Source: Coneutiohabitans sp964457925
Lineage (GTDB): Bacteria > Zhuqueibacterota > Zhuqueibacteria > Zhuqueibacterales > Zhuqueibacteraceae
Assembly (NCBI GenBank): GCA_964457925.1
Contig: CAYWGH010000026.1
Span: 24,580-88,579, forward strand
DNA length: 64,000 nucleotides
Direction: 5' to 3'
Part shown: positions 27,597 to 36,720 of the stretch, one piece after another
Layout: the number at the start of each line of letters is the position of its first letter
How positions within the stretch are numbered: the first letter of the stretch is position 1
Made by a program: the position numbers and the translations under genes
The notes under the pieces: model-generated
Databases searched by the model: none
Seen by the model: only the letters and a program-made list of their open reading frames with translations
What the model was told of the DNA's origin: nothing

Positions 27597-28008
27597 TCAC
27601 TTCATCAACACGATTTTCCTCTGCGCGGCAAAACTCCGGAGGAGTGCAATGTTTATAGCCGATCGTTCCCAAAGCTCTCGAAACTCCGGAGGAGTGAAAT
27701 GTGTTGTGCCGGAGCCGCAGGAATGATCAACCTTTATGTCACTCCTCCGGAGTTTGCTCAAGAGGGAGGAGCCGCAGCTAGAAACATTTCATCCCTACGG
27801 GATTGCGGCGCATCCGAGAATTGATGCTTGAGAATCGAAGATCGAGAATGCCCGAAACAATTCTCAATCTTCACTGCTCACTTCATCAATAAAAGCTTTC
27901 TCTGCGCGGAAAACGTAGCGCAGACCCCTTGTCTGCAGGCAGGGAGGCCTGCGCTACTCAAAGCACTTTTCGCGCTTCACAATGAACGCCTGAAGGCGTT
28001 ACTACAAA
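27597..28008 (-). repeat. Composite repeat region with two vestigial T9SS gene ends
   Basis: Read on the minus strand, two degenerate copies of the sorting-domain gene end (CGCGCAGAGGAAAATCGTGT..GATGAAGTGA) occur, at about 27597-27630 and 27873-27900. Between them are two direct copies of AACTCCGGAGGAGTGNAATG (27632 and 27682), an inverted copy (27740-27755), TCCCTACGGGAT, and an inverted repeat GAGAATCGAAGATCGAGAAT. A hairpin GTAGCGCAG...CTGCGCTAC lies at 27915-27957, and AACGCCTGAAGGCGTT at 27980-27996. The order closely parallels 50640-51072. No protein is supported on either strand. Confidence 0.6.
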
Positions 28009-30816
28009 CTACTTCATCAGCACGAGCTTCTTTTGCGCGGTAAATGCCTGCCCTGAGCCTGTCGAAGGGCCGGCTTTGAGCAGGTACACATACACGCCGC
28101 TCGCCACGCGCTCCCCGCGATCATCCGTCGCGTCCCACACGATTTGATGCCTGCCACTTGCATACTTGCCATTTGCCACTTGCTTCACCAATTGCCCGTT
28201 CGTGTTGAAGATCGACAAGTTCACTTCGCCCGCTTCCGGCAACGCGAAGTTGATCGTCGTCGTCGGATTGAACGGGTTAGGATAATTCTGCTCCAACTGA
28301 TAACTGGTCACTGGCGACTGATCACTGATCACTTCTTCCTCATCCGAAGAAGATTTGGGCAAATTGCCGGGGCCGGGCAAAGAGCCGGGCGAGTTATGAT
28401 GCAGGAACAAGCAATCGCGCTCCACGAGAATTTCATTCGCGCAGATGGAGCCGTGCAGTTGGCTGTTCTTCACCAGCGTGACTTTCGCATTCGGCGCGTT
28501 GAAACTGCCGAGCAAATAAGCTTCTTTGCCGAAGCTCACTGCCGTGCTTTGCAGCGTGTTGAAGGTGACGAGTTCGCTGTCGCTCTCGCCGTTGGGCAGA
28601 AGGCGAATCTCCACTTCCTTGCCCAATTGCAGCTTGCTGACGACGTTGATCGTGATCGGATCGCCGCTGCTCAAATCAATTTCAATCACGGCTTCGGAGC
28701 CGGGATAGCGCAGTTCGTTCATGAAATACTCGCCGCTCGTCAACTTCAAAGTGCCGCCGCTGTTGAGCGTGACGATATTGTACGAGCCGGGCGCAACGGA
28801 GAGTGAGCCGCCGCTCGGCACGGTTTTGTTCGATCCGCCGGCGGAATAGCTCAAGCTCGGCAAGTCTTCCGTATCCACCGCACCGACGCTCGGCGTGCCG
28901 TTGATCGTTCCGGAGTTGCTGATTGCGGTCGCGGAAGTCACATCGCCGTTGATGGTGTTGTCTTTTTGAATGGTGATTTTGCCCACCGCGGTGAGGTTGG
29001 AATTGTACGTGCTGGGATCGCCCTTCTCCACGGTGAGCGTGCCGTTGGAATGAATATCACCCGCCGGCGTGTTTTGCTTCGTGCGTTTGAGCGTGACTTT
29101 GTTGGCGAGGAGGACAAAAGGTTTGACCGGAGCCGCGCCCTGAAATTTCGCCACAAAAATGTCATTGTAACCGGCGCTGCTGGTGAGGGTGGTCTCGTTG
29201 GCTTCGCCGGGGCCAAAGGTGGCCGAACCGAAAAAGTAGCCGGTAACGTAGCTGTTGCCGGCCCCATCCACCGCGATGCTCAAGCCGTAATCATAGTCAG
29301 TGCCGCCGGCGCGTTTGGCCCACAGCAGGGCGCCGTCGGGAGCATACTTCGCCACAAAGATGTCAGCAAAACCGGCGCTGGTGAGGGTGGTCTCGTTGGC
29401 TTCGTCGGGGCTAAAGGTGACCGAATCGTAGAAGTAGCCGGTAACATAGCTGTTGCCAGCACCATCCACTGCGATGCCAAAGCCGTAATCATAGTCAGTG
29501 CCGCCGGCGCGTTTGGCCCACAGCAGGGTGCCGTCGGGAGCATACTTCGCCACAAAGATGTCATCAAAACCGGCGCTGGTGAGGGTGGTCTCGTTGGCTT
29601 CGCCGGGGCCAAAGGTGGCCGAACCGTAGAAGTAGCCGGTAACATAGCTGTTGCCGTCGCCATCCACTGCGATGCCCAAGCCGTAATAATAGTCAGTGCC
29701 GCCGGCGCGTTTGGCCCACAGCACGGCGCCGTCGGGACCATACTTCGCCACAAAGATGTCAAGGGAACCGGCGCTGGTGAGGGTGGTCTCGTTGGCTTCG
29801 CCGGGGCCAAAGGTGGCCGAACCGTAGAAGTAGCCGGTAACATAGCTGTTGCCGTCGCCATCCACTGCGATGCCCAAGCCGTAATAATAGTCAGTGCCGC
29901 CGGCGCGTTTGGCCCACAGCACGGCGCCGTCGGGACCATACTTCGCCACAAAGATGTCAAGGGAACCGGCGCTGGTGAGGGTGGTCTCGTTGGCTTCGCC
30001 GGGGCCAAAGGTGGCCGAGCCTTGGAAGGAGCCAGTAACGTAACTGTTGCCGGCACCATCCACTGCGATGCTTGTGCCCTCATCAAAGTCAGTGCCGCCG
30101 GCGCGTTTGGCCCATAGCAGGGCGCCGTCGGGGTCATACTTCGCCACAAAGAGGTCACGAGAACCGGCGCTACTGATGGTGATCTCATTGGCTTCGCCGG
30201 GGCCAAACGTGGCCGAACCTTGGAAGTAGCCGGTAACGTAGCTGTTGCCGGCCCCATCCACCGCAATGCCATCGCCGCTCTCAGAGTCAGTGCCGCCGGC
30301 GCGTTTGGCCCATAGCAGGGCGCCGTCGGGACCATACTTCGCCACAAAGATGTCGCCAAAACCGGCGCCGGTGAGGGTGGTCTCGTTGGCTTCGCCGAGG
30401 CCAAAGGTGGCCGAACCTTGGAAGAAGCCGGTAACATAGCTGTTGCCGCTACCATCCACCGCGATGCTTTTGCCCTCATCAAAGGTAGTGCCGCCGGCGC
30501 GTTTGGCCCACAGCAGGGCGCCGGCGGGGTCATACTTCGCCACAAAGATGTCATATTCACCGGCGCTGGTGAGGGTGGTCTGGTTGGCTTCGCCGGGGCC
30601 AAAGGTGGCCGAACCGTTGAAGTAGCCGGTAACGTAGCTGTTGCCGGCGCCATCCACTGCAATGCTATAGCTAATATCAGAGTAAGTGCCGCCGGCGCGT
30701 TTGGCCCATTCCAAATCTTGCGCGTGCAAACTCACGCCGAGCGGCGCGAGCAACACCGCAATCAGCAGCGCCACAAACAAGCAATTTTTCGAAGAGGAGA
30801 TTTTACCTTGAGACAT
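28009..30816 (-). CDS. T9SS-sorted surface protein with eight-repeat SBBP beta-propeller
   Basis: 935 residues; ATG 30816 follows AAGGAG. A signal peptide ends at SLHAQ. Residues about 34-560 are eight 66-residue SBBP-type repeats (LLWAKRAGGTDYDYG.SIAVDG, GNSYVTGYF.GSATFGPGEAN, DIFVAKY.PDGA). Repeats five and six are identical at DNA level over most of 198 bases. Then a roughly 250-residue module (VTLKRTKQNTPAGDIHSNGT to GSICANEILVERDCLFLHH) shared with three other genes here, a linker made of repeat DNA (ISDQSPVTSYQ), and the C-terminal sorting domain (LEQNYPNPFNPTTTINFALP ... KLVLMK). The tail directs export through T9SS and cell-surface attachment. The sorting domain carries an in-frame repeat, GPSTGSGQA. 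Function is unknown; adhesion or binding is plausible. Confidence 0.88.
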   Translation of the reverse strand: MSQGKISSSKNCLFVALLIAVLLAPLGVSLHAQDLEWAKRAGGTYSDISYSIAVDGAGNSYVTGYFNGSATFGPGEANQTTLTSAGEYDIFVAKYDPAGALLWAKRAGGTTFDEGKSIAVDGSGNSYVTGFFQGSATFGLGEANETTLTGAGFGDIFVAKYGPDGALLWAKRAGGTDSESGDGIAVDGAGNSYVTGYFQGSATFGPGEANEITISSAGSRDLFVAKYDPDGALLWAKRAGGTDFDEGTSIAVDGAGNSYVTGSFQGSATFGPGEANETTLTSAGSLDIFVAKYGPDGAVLWAKRAGGTDYYYGLGIAVDGDGNSYVTGYFYGSATFGPGEANETTLTSAGSLDIFVAKYGPDGAVLWAKRAGGTDYYYGLGIAVDGDGNSYVTGYFYGSATFGPGEANETTLTSAGFDDIFVAKYAPDGTLLWAKRAGGTDYDYGFGIAVDGAGNSYVTGYFYDSVTFSPDEANETTLTSAGFADIFVAKYAPDGALLWAKRAGGTDYDYGLSIAVDGAGNSYVTGYFFGSATFGPGEANETTLTSSAGYNDIFVAKFQGAAPVKPFVLLANKVTLKRTKQNTPAGDIHSNGTLTVEKGDPSTYNSNLTAVGKITIQKDNTINGDVTSATAISNSGTINGTPSVGAVDTEDLPSLSYSAGGSNKTVPSGGSLSVAPGSYNIVTLNSGGTLKLTSGEYFMNELRYPGSEAVIEIDLSSGDPITINVVSKLQLGKEVEIRLLPNGESDSELVTFNTLQSTAVSFGKEAYLLGSFNAPNAKVTLVKNSQLHGSICANEILVERDCLFLHHNSPGSLPGPGNLPKSSSDEEEVISDQSPVTSYQLEQNYPNPFNPTTTINFALPEAGEVNLSIFNTNGQLVKQVANGKYASGRHQIVWDATDDRGERVASGVYVYLLKAGPSTGSGQAFTAQKKLVLMK

Positions 30817-30893
30817 GGTGTTTCTCCTTGATAAATGAAAACGATGGGTTATAGTATTACCTCTGAAAAACTCTCACGACCGTGAAGATTTTT

Positions 30894-31044
30894 GTAGCGC
30901 AAGCTTCCAGCTTGCCTTTGTTTGCAGGCTGGATGCCTGCGCTACGAGCTTCTTCCGCGCGGTGAGAAGCGAAGAGCGAGTGGCGATGGGAGAAGGGCGC
31001 GCCTGTCGCCCTTCACCATGAACGCCTGAAGGCGTTACTACAAA
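30894..31044 (-). repeat. GTAGCGC hairpin inserted in a vestigial gene end, plus AACGCC palindrome
   Basis: GTAGCGC (30894-30900) and GCGCTAC (30939-30945) bound a hairpin containing CAAGCTTCCAGCTTGCC and GCAGGCTGGATGCC. On the minus strand it directly follows a vestigial sorting-domain end (CCGCGCGGAAGAAGCTCGT), as if inserted in it. AACGCCTGAAGGCGTT follows at about 31020. The true stop of the next gene is at 31045. Confidence 0.5.
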
Positions 31045-33408
31045 CTACTTCATCAACACGAGCTTCTTCTGCGCGGTAAATGCCTGCCCTGAGCCGTGCC
31101 CTGAGCCGTGCCCTGAGCCTGTCGAAGGGCCGGCTTTGAGCAGGTACACATACACGCCGCTCGCCACGCGCTCCCCGCGATCATCCGTCGCGTCCCACAC
31201 GATTTGATGCCTGCCACTTGCATACTTGCCATTTGCCACTTGCTTTACCAATTGCCCATTGGTGTTGAAAATCGACAAGCTCACTTCACTGGCCACTGGC
31301 AACTGAAAACTGATCACTGTCGAAGGATTGAACGGGTTCGGATAATTCTGCTCCAGCGCATAGTCACTGATTACTGATGACTGCTCACTGGTCACTTCTT
31401 CCTCATCAAAAGAAGACTTGGGCAAATTACCAGGGCCGGGCAACGAACCGGGCGAATCATGATGCAGAAACAAGCAATCGCGCTCCACAAGAATTTCTTT
31501 CGCGCAGATGGAGCCGTGCAGTTGGCTGTTCTTCACCAGCGTGACCACGGCATTCGGCGCGTTGAAACTGCCCAACAGATAAGCTTCTTTGCCGAAGCTC
31601 ACCGCCGTGCTTTGCAGTGTGTTGAAGGTGACGAGTTCGCTGTCGCTCTCGCCGTTGGGCAGAAGTTGAATCGCGGCCTCTTTGCCCAATTGCAGATTGC
31701 TGACGACGTTGATCGTGATCGGATCGCCGCTGCTCAAATCGATTTCAATCACGGCTTCGGAGCCGGGGTAGCGCAGCTCGTTCATGAAGTACTCGCCGCT
31801 CGTTAGCTTCAAAGTGCCGCTGCTGTTGAGCGTGACGATGCCATACGAGCCGGGCGCAACGGAGAGCGAGCCGCCGCTCGGTACGGTTTTGTTCGATCCG
31901 CCGGCAGAATAGCTCAAGCTCGGCAAGTCTTCCGTATCCACCGGCCCAACGCTCGGCGTGCCGTTGATCGTGCCGGAGTTGCTGATGCTCGCCGCGGAAG
32001 TCACATCGCCGTTGATGGTGTTGTCCTTTTGAATGGTGATCTTGCCCACCGCGGTGAGGTTGGAGTTGTACGTGCTCGGATCGCCCTTCTCCACCGTGAG
32101 CGTGCCGTTGGAATGAATATCGCCCGCCGGCGTGTTTTGCTTCGTGCGTTTGAGCGTGACTTTGTTGGCGAGGAGGACGAAAGTTTTGCCCGCCGGCACC
32201 GCGGTAATGTCCAGCGTCCATGAGCTGAGCGTGCCGCCATCGCCATCCTGATCGTCGGAGATCGTGATCGTCCACGTGCCGTTGGGGTCTTCGCCGATGA
32301 ACGCGGCCATGGCTTCTTCGGGCACGAGCGAGGTTTCCGCCACGAGATTCGCGTAGACTCCGTCTGTCACCAAACCGTCGTTGCTCGAATAGGGAACCAA
32401 GCCATCGGGATCGGCATCATCATCCCACAACGTGCCGTTGAAGTTATTATCGTTGCCGCCGCCGTTATCCGTGGTTAACGTCACCACCGTTCCGGCAGGT
32501 GAGGTCAAGGTAATATTAAGATCCTCACTGAAAGTGTGCGTGAGGAACGTAGTCAGGTTCAGATCCAAAAGGTAAGGATCGCAGCCGGAGACCGTAAGGG
32601 TGGAGGTAACTGTTGTGGCCGGAAAAGCAGGGAAAGATACCGGCGTGGTATTGGTGAAACTGTTGGAGGTAGTGGCGGGCGCCGAAGGAAGGGTGGTGAC
32701 ATCCAGCGACCAGGAGCTGAGCGTGCCCGCATCGCCGCTGAAATCGTCGAAGACCGTGATCGTCCACGTGCCGTTCGGGTCTTCGCCGATAAACGCCCCC
32801 ATGGCTTCTTCGGGCACCAGCGGGCTTGCGAGCGTGAGATTCACATAATTATGATCCGTCACCAAGCCATCGTTGGTGGTGTATGGAACCGCGCCGCCGG
32901 GATTGGCGTCATCATCCCACAACGTGCCGTTGAAGACATTGTCCCTGCCGCCGCCGTTGTCTGTGGTGATGGTCACGATTGTACCAGCAGGTGAGGTCAG
33001 GGTGATATCCAAATCAGCAGGGAAGTTGTGGGTGATGAAGGTGGTCATGTCCAGATCGAGGAGGTAAGCGCCTACGCCTGAGACCGTGATCGTGGAGGTT
33101 ACCGTGGTCACATCAGGAATTGCCGTTGGTGTGGTGTTACTGAAAGTAGTGGTGGTGGCAGTGAACCCCGGCGGGGCAGAAGGCGCGCTCGCAATCACAT
33201 TGCTGCCGCCTTTCTTGTTCAAAGCGCCACCGCCTTCGCCGCCATCAAACTGAACGTTGACGGTGTCGCATTTGCCTGTGACTTCGTCACAGGTGATCGT
33301 CATTTGCTGCATGCGCTTGTCCTCTTCGCTCTGGGCAAGGGCATGTCGCCCCCCTCCAACGAGCGCGAGGGCCAGGAGCGCAGACAGGAGAAATCTCTTT
33401 GGGTTCAT
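31045..33408 (-). CDS. T9SS-sorted surface protein with two proprotein-convertase P domains
   Basis: 787 residues; the ATG at 33408 has GAGGA upstream and starts the signal peptide MNPKRFLLSALLALALVGGG; the upstream ATG at 33546 would add 46 basic residues. Two P-domain copies follow (about 60-190 and 200-335), each with LDITLTSPAGT, TDNGGGRDNVFNGTLWDDDA, NDGLVTD and FIGEDPNGTWTITVFDD. P domains usually cap subtilisin-like proteases; no protease domain is present. Next comes the module VTLKRTKQ...FLHH shared with three other genes, a repeat-derived linker (TSEQSSVISDYA), and the sorting domain LEQNYPNPFNPSTVISF...KLVLMK. The sorting domain holds an expanded in-frame repeat, GPSTGSGHGSGHGSGQ. 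Confidence 0.88.
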   Translation of the reverse strand: MNPKRFLLSALLALALVGGGRHALAQSEEDKRMQQMTITCDEVTGKCDTVNVQFDGGEGGGALNKKGGSNVIASAPSAPPGFTATTTTFSNTTPTAIPDVTTVTSTITVSGVGAYLLDLDMTTFITHNFPADLDITLTSPAGTIVTITTDNGGGRDNVFNGTLWDDDANPGGAVPYTTNDGLVTDHNYVNLTLASPLVPEEAMGAFIGEDPNGTWTITVFDDFSGDAGTLSSWSLDVTTLPSAPATTSNSFTNTTPVSFPAFPATTVTSTLTVSGCDPYLLDLNLTTFLTHTFSEDLNITLTSPAGTVVTLTTDNGGGNDNNFNGTLWDDDADPDGLVPYSSNDGLVTDGVYANLVAETSLVPEEAMAAFIGEDPNGTWTITISDDQDGDGGTLSSWTLDITAVPAGKTFVLLANKVTLKRTKQNTPAGDIHSNGTLTVEKGDPSTYNSNLTAVGKITIQKDNTINGDVTSAASISNSGTINGTPSVGPVDTEDLPSLSYSAGGSNKTVPSGGSLSVAPGSYGIVTLNSSGTLKLTSGEYFMNELRYPGSEAVIEIDLSSGDPITINVVSNLQLGKEAAIQLLPNGESDSELVTFNTLQSTAVSFGKEAYLLGSFNAPNAVVTLVKNSQLHGSICAKEILVERDCLFLHHDSPGSLPGPGNLPKSSFDEEEVTSEQSSVISDYALEQNYPNPFNPSTVISFQLPVASEVSLSIFNTNGQLVKQVANGKYASGRHQIVWDATDDRGERVASGVYVYLLKAGPSTGSGHGSGHGSGQAFTAQKKLVLMK

Positions 33409-33679
33409 GGCCGTCCTCACTTGGTTTTGGGCTCTTTGTCGTTGAAAGAAATCTATTGAGTTGTTCTTCCAACGACGGCTCTTGCGCCTGGAAAACAATT
33501 GTGGAGAATGTTTGAAAATGATGGCAAAAATGGCTCGGGCTTTCACCTCCTTCGCCCTTTTTGTGAGGGAGATGTTGAATAAATCCTTGCATGAGAATCA
33601 AAAACCTCATCCAGCCGTGGATGGAAAGGGAGTTGTTCGTGGCGCAGATTTCCAGCACTTATTTTTCGCCATCCGCCGC

Positions 33680-33780
33680 TGGGGATGAAATCCCCAGGCT
33701 CAAAGCTCAAGTCGCTTGAAAGCGACTATCACCCATTGGGTTTTCAGTCTGCTTTAACCGACTTTAGCTTTAAGCCTGAG
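33680..33780. repeat. Dispersed repeat of short palindromes in a 635-base gap
   Basis: The gap 33409-34043 holds the leader of the P-domain gene and this composite: GGGGATGAAATCCCC (33681-33695), AAGTCGCTTGAAAGCGACT, and a degenerate GTCTGCTTTAACCGACTTTAG. Similar strings of palindromes occur between genes in many environmental bacteria. The rest of the gap, about 33790-34000, shows nothing I can support. Confidence 0.4.
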
Positions 33781-34003
33781 ATTTGAATCGCAGGCGGCGA
33801 TGGCAACAATTTCGATGCAAAATTCCGGTAGAAAGAAGGGCAAGGGCGTTTTTTGAAGGGCGATTTACACCTTTCGCCCTTCACCTTACACTCCTCGCGC
33901 TTTTGCCCAGCCTTGCCGCCAATGCAACAGCCTCGAATGAAAATGTTCTCCGCGCCGGCGGAATAGCGCCCATCCAGTGTGCCTGGCGATTCATCAAAAC
34001 GGG

Positions 34004-34036
34004 GTGCAGCCGGACTTTAAAAAAGCCCGGCTGCAC
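34004..34036 (-). terminator. Terminator of the PorT-like gene
   Basis: GTGCAGCCGGACT (34004-34016) pairs with AGCCCGGCTGCAC (34024-34036) around an A/T loop. It begins within ten bases of the minus-strand stop codon. Confidence 0.65.
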
Positions 34037-34043
34037 TCAATTA

Positions 34044-34724
34044 TTACTTGCTGCCGAGCGGAAAGCTGATACCGGTCATTAGCTGAAGGCCTCTCGTTTT
34101 GACCTCCGCATCACCAGCCACGAGTTCTTCGCCCATGAGAGTGATGGCACCTTCCTTGGCAACATCCGCAAGGCCAAGGGCATAGCGACCTTCCACAAAA
34201 ATCGCGCTGGCGCCGGCCGGCAAACTCACACCCGCGCCGAAAGTGAGGCCGAGATCAGTGCTTTCGGTGATGTCCTTGGCGTCGGTCTCTACGCCGATGG
34301 CGGATGCACTGTAATTTAGTTTCGAGCTCAAGTTGAACCCAAGGGTTGGGCCGGCCATGAGATAGGGCCGAACGCTGCTCTTGCCAAGATCGATCTTCAG
34401 AAGCGCAGGCACTTCCAAATAGCCCATTTTGTACGCAAATGTCTCCTCGCCCAAACCCGGCTCGGTGAAGGTGACCTCGCCGCCCTTTTGCAAATACATC
34501 GGCGTAAAGCGCAGTGAGATATTCTCACTCAGCCCGATATCGAGAACCCCGCCGACGCCAAAAAGCGTACGGCTGGAAAAATCGAGTTCGCTACCATCAA
34601 CATCATTGCCATTGAGATTGGCGAGGTTCGCGCCACCCATGACGCCGATCTTGACTTGAGCACGGGCCGGCAGTGCAATAAACAGCGCCAAAAACGCCGC
34701 GAGCAAAAAATTGAATTTAATCAT
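34044..34724 (-). CDS. PorT-like outer-membrane beta-barrel protein
   Basis: 226 residues from the ATG at 34724, preceded by AAGGAGG. Signal peptide MIKFNFLLAAFLALFIALPARAQ is followed by VKIGVMGGANLANLNG, a hallmark start of the PorT/OMP_b-brl_2 family in the FCB group. Repeated amphipathic strands (TLFGVGGVLDIGLSENISLRFTPMYLQKGG, YLEVPALLKIDLGKSSVRPYLMAGPTLGF, LTFGAGVSLPAGASAIFVEGRYALGL) and the end TGISFPLGSK suggest an eight-stranded barrel. PorT itself is linked to T9SS in Porphyromonas, but the family is broad. It sits among T9SS-sorted genes, downstream of a DUF2007-like gene. Confidence 0.82.
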   Translation of the reverse strand: MIKFNFLLAAFLALFIALPARAQVKIGVMGGANLANLNGNDVDGSELDFSSRTLFGVGGVLDIGLSENISLRFTPMYLQKGGEVTFTEPGLGEETFAYKMGYLEVPALLKIDLGKSSVRPYLMAGPTLGFNLSSKLNYSASAIGVETDAKDITESTDLGLTFGAGVSLPAGASAIFVEGRYALGLADVAKEGAITLMGEELVAGDAEVKTRGLQLMTGISFPLGSK

Positions 34725-34889
34725 GACGCCCTCCTTATTGGGTTGAGGTTTGAGATTGATGAACTCATGGTTTTGGGTTTTTCGGATCATTGGATTGTTG
34801 ATTCGATGATCCATGCACTCTTCGCGCAACGATCTTCTCTTATCGCTCTTCGTTTTTCGGCCCTCGCTTTCGCTCGACGCTCCCGGCCC

Positions 34890-35324
34890 TCATCCCTTCG
34901 TCCAGCGCAAAAAGCTTTCATTCGCGGCGCCGGCCGGGTAACACCAATCCGGCTGGAGCATGAGGCCGCCAGGCTCGCGCCAGACGAAATCCATGGCCTC
35001 TTCGGCCTGGGCGGGGTCGCGGACATGCACGACATACAGCCGTTCGCCGTTCAGGAAAACCTCCCGCACGTCGCACAAAATTTTCTGGGATTGCAAGGCG
35101 CCTTGCACAACTTCGGCTTGATAGCGGTCATACGTCGCCCAAACCGCGCCCTCGAATCCGTGCAAATAATCCGGGGCCTCGAGCACGATGGTCACTTGCG
35201 TGGTCGCGCCGTAGGGAACTTGCTGCGGCTCGAGCGCCTCCCACGCCAAAATCTTTCCGTCCGCCAGCCGGATTTTTCCGTGGTCGATGTAAGTGCCGGA
35301 AAGGGTGAAGGTGTTTGCGGGCAT
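34890..35324 (-). CDS. Small DUF2007-like protein, copy A
   Basis: 144 residues, one of three paralogues in the window. The N-terminal domain (MPANTFTLSGTYIDHGKIRL...PYGATTQVTIVLEAPDYL) is shared with copy C. The middle (AVWATYDRYQAEVVQGALQS, CDVREVFLNGERLYVVHV, AEEAMDFVWRE) has the shape of DUF2007, a family described as putative signal-transducing proteins: a betaalphabeta unit that tracks sub-unit position, then a second strand. The C-terminal LQPDWCYPAGAANESFLRW is nearly invariant in all three copies and is not part of DUF2007 as I know it. No signal peptide, so cytosolic. It lies downstream of an HTCS regulator, as do the other two copies. Confidence 0.7.
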   Translation of the reverse strand: MPANTFTLSGTYIDHGKIRLADGKILAWEALEPQQVPYGATTQVTIVLEAPDYLHGFEGAVWATYDRYQAEVVQGALQSQKILCDVREVFLNGERLYVVHVRDPAQAEEAMDFVWREPGGLMLQPDWCYPAGAANESFLRWTKG

Positions 35325-36026
35325 TGGGGATTTTTCCTGGTAAATAAAATCGCGATAAGCCGCGGTGGAGAATGTAGCACAGCCAACACGGCTGCAGGCA
35401 AGATGCCTAATGCTGCTAACTTTTCAGAAAGGCAAGCCCATTGCGAGTAAAAACAATTCAAAAGCATTGACACAAAAATGAATGGCAAAAATATGTGAGC
35501 TGGGTTTTCATCAAAAACACTCTTGGTCGCTTGGTAAGAAACCTGAATATTTTTCTGCCATATATCTTCCTGTCATGATTTTCTTGAAAAAGTTGGTGCC
35601 AATGGACAAAATGCCTGCGTTACTCCACGCCTCACTTCCTCTCTTTACAGTTGATTCGTTACAAAAAAGCCAAGATTTTCCAACGGGGAGAAGAACCCAA
35701 CTGATAAAAAGCTTTCATTGATTGGGTTTTTCCCTCCCGCCGCGGCGGGCGATTTCTTTTTGATTGCGGCGCGTCCGCCTTGTTATTGTTTGCTATTGAT
35801 GGAAAAAGATAAGAAAAAGGCGGGGAGGAAGTCTTTCACCTGACGGTCAAAGGCTTGCAAAATCGGCTCATGCCCAGTGCGGAAAAAGAGGCTATTTTGC
35901 GCATTTCGCTCAAAAGTTTGCACAAAACGCTCATGGCAGGAAAAGTTTGGGGTAAAAACGCTGTCGAGGGGGGAGTTGCACCGCATGACAAAACGTTTGG
36001 GAGCAGAATGAGGTATTCTCGAACCG
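35325..36026 (-). promoter_or_regulatory. Long intergenic region with the conserved upstream element (copy A)
   Basis: No credible gene in 700 bases; a 128-codon minus-strand frame at 35783-36169 overlaps the DUF5615 gene and has no family or ribosome-site support. AAGATAAGAAAAAGGCGGGG (35806-35825) matches elements at 45548 and 58628 with a three-base deletion. It is followed by GGTCAAAGGCTTGCAAAATC and GCTCAAAAGTTTGCACAAAA, which align with two TCTCAAA units in copy B. At about 35374-35420 is a worn GTAGC...GCTAC hairpin. GGGAGAAGAACCCAA (about 35684-35702) pairs with TTGGGTTTTTCCCTC (about 35720-35735), a possible terminator. Confidence 0.45.
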
Positions 36027-36416
36027 CTAGGTTGCGGAGCCGGTTTCAGTTTTGGGCATGCGATTAATACGAATGTGGCCCGGCTGTATGACGATGAAGG
36101 CGTTGCGGAGGTTTTCACCCTGCTCGTGAACAACGTTCTCCACTGTTTTTGCCAGCGTGTGTCTTGCATTGCCGGGATAACGTATCAAAATTACCCCGGC
36201 TGATTCCGTTTGACTGGCAAACACCAGCCAACCAAAATCTTTGTCTTCGGTGAGCAAAATACGTTGCTCGTGCGCGGCTTGCTCCATCAATTCGCGATCA
36301 GCCGAGCGTTGTGTAACTTCGCTCACCGCAAGCACCTCGTAGCCCTTGGCGCGCAAAGCGCGAACGACGGCAAAGTCACAGCTTTCATCGGCAAGAAAAC
36401 GCAGGTCGGAATTCAT
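36027..36416 (-). CDS. DUF5615 PIN-like protein (putative toxin)
   Basis: 129 residues. RFLADESCDFAVVRALRAKGYEV with its early Asp-Glu, then ADRELMEQAAHEQRILLTEDKDFG and GVILIRYPG, is the DUF5615 (Mut7-C/PIN-like) pattern; the acidic residues Asp9-Glu10 and EDKDF would form the metal site of an RNase. The start codon overlaps the stop of the DUF433 gene by four bases (ATGA, 36413-36416), as usual for this pair. Toxin activity is inferred from the known DUF433-DUF5615 partnership, which is largely predicted rather than tested. Confidence 0.85.
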   Translation of the reverse strand: MNSDLRFLADESCDFAVVRALRAKGYEVLAVSEVTQRSADRELMEQAAHEQRILLTEDKDFGWLVFASQTESAGVILIRYPGNARHTLAKTVENVVHEQGENLRNAFIVIQPGHIRINRMPKTETGSAT

Positions 36417-36643
36417 GCGGCCGCAGGCAGTAATATCGTCTCATGCGCCAGGGAAGCAGCAGCATAAGCCAATGCCGCCTGAATGTCTTCCCGGGTCAAT
36501 CGCGGATAAGCGTCGAGCAATTCACTCTCCGCAGCCCCTTCGCTGAGTTTGCGGATAATAAGCTCGACCGGTATTCGAGTGCCGCGGATGACCGGCTTGC
36601 CGAGCATAACCTCAGGATTGATTTCGATGCGTCCAAGAGACAT
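36413..36643 (-). CDS. DUF433 protein (putative antitoxin)
   Basis: 76 residues with the full DUF433 signature: IEINPEVMLGKPVIRGTRIPVELI, SEGAAESELLDAYPRLTREDIQAALAYA. A winged helix-turn-helix-like DNA-binding fold is expected. Upstream of and overlapping the DUF5615 gene by four bases, it forms a type II-like toxin-antitoxin operon. It lies about 80 bases downstream of the stop codon of the HTCS at 36721-41181. Confidence 0.88.
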   Translation of the reverse strand: MSLGRIEINPEVMLGKPVIRGTRIPVELIIRKLSEGAAESELLDAYPRLTREDIQAALAYAAASLAHETILLPAAA

Positions 36644-36720
36644 GTCAAACTCCCTTCATTTGTCAAGCCCGTTAATGACCAATTTGCTCTGTTTTCAATA
36701 TACACTTTTATTTCGAAAAA

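Noticed and set aside
28966..30117. Plus-strand repetitive protein (GAGEGGLVGFAGAKGG repeats)
   Set aside because: Antisense of the SBBP repeats; the same artefact occurs at 42367-44031.
29200..30700. Regular 198-base repeats as possible satellite or CRISPR-like array
   Set aside because: They encode SBBP repeats in a continuous frame; period is 66 codons.
35783..36169. Minus-strand frame of 128 codons (and a + strand frame at 35855-36067)
   Set aside because: Overlaps the DUF5615 gene, lacks a ribosome site and any family resemblance, and the area aligns with a non-coding region at 45.6 kb.
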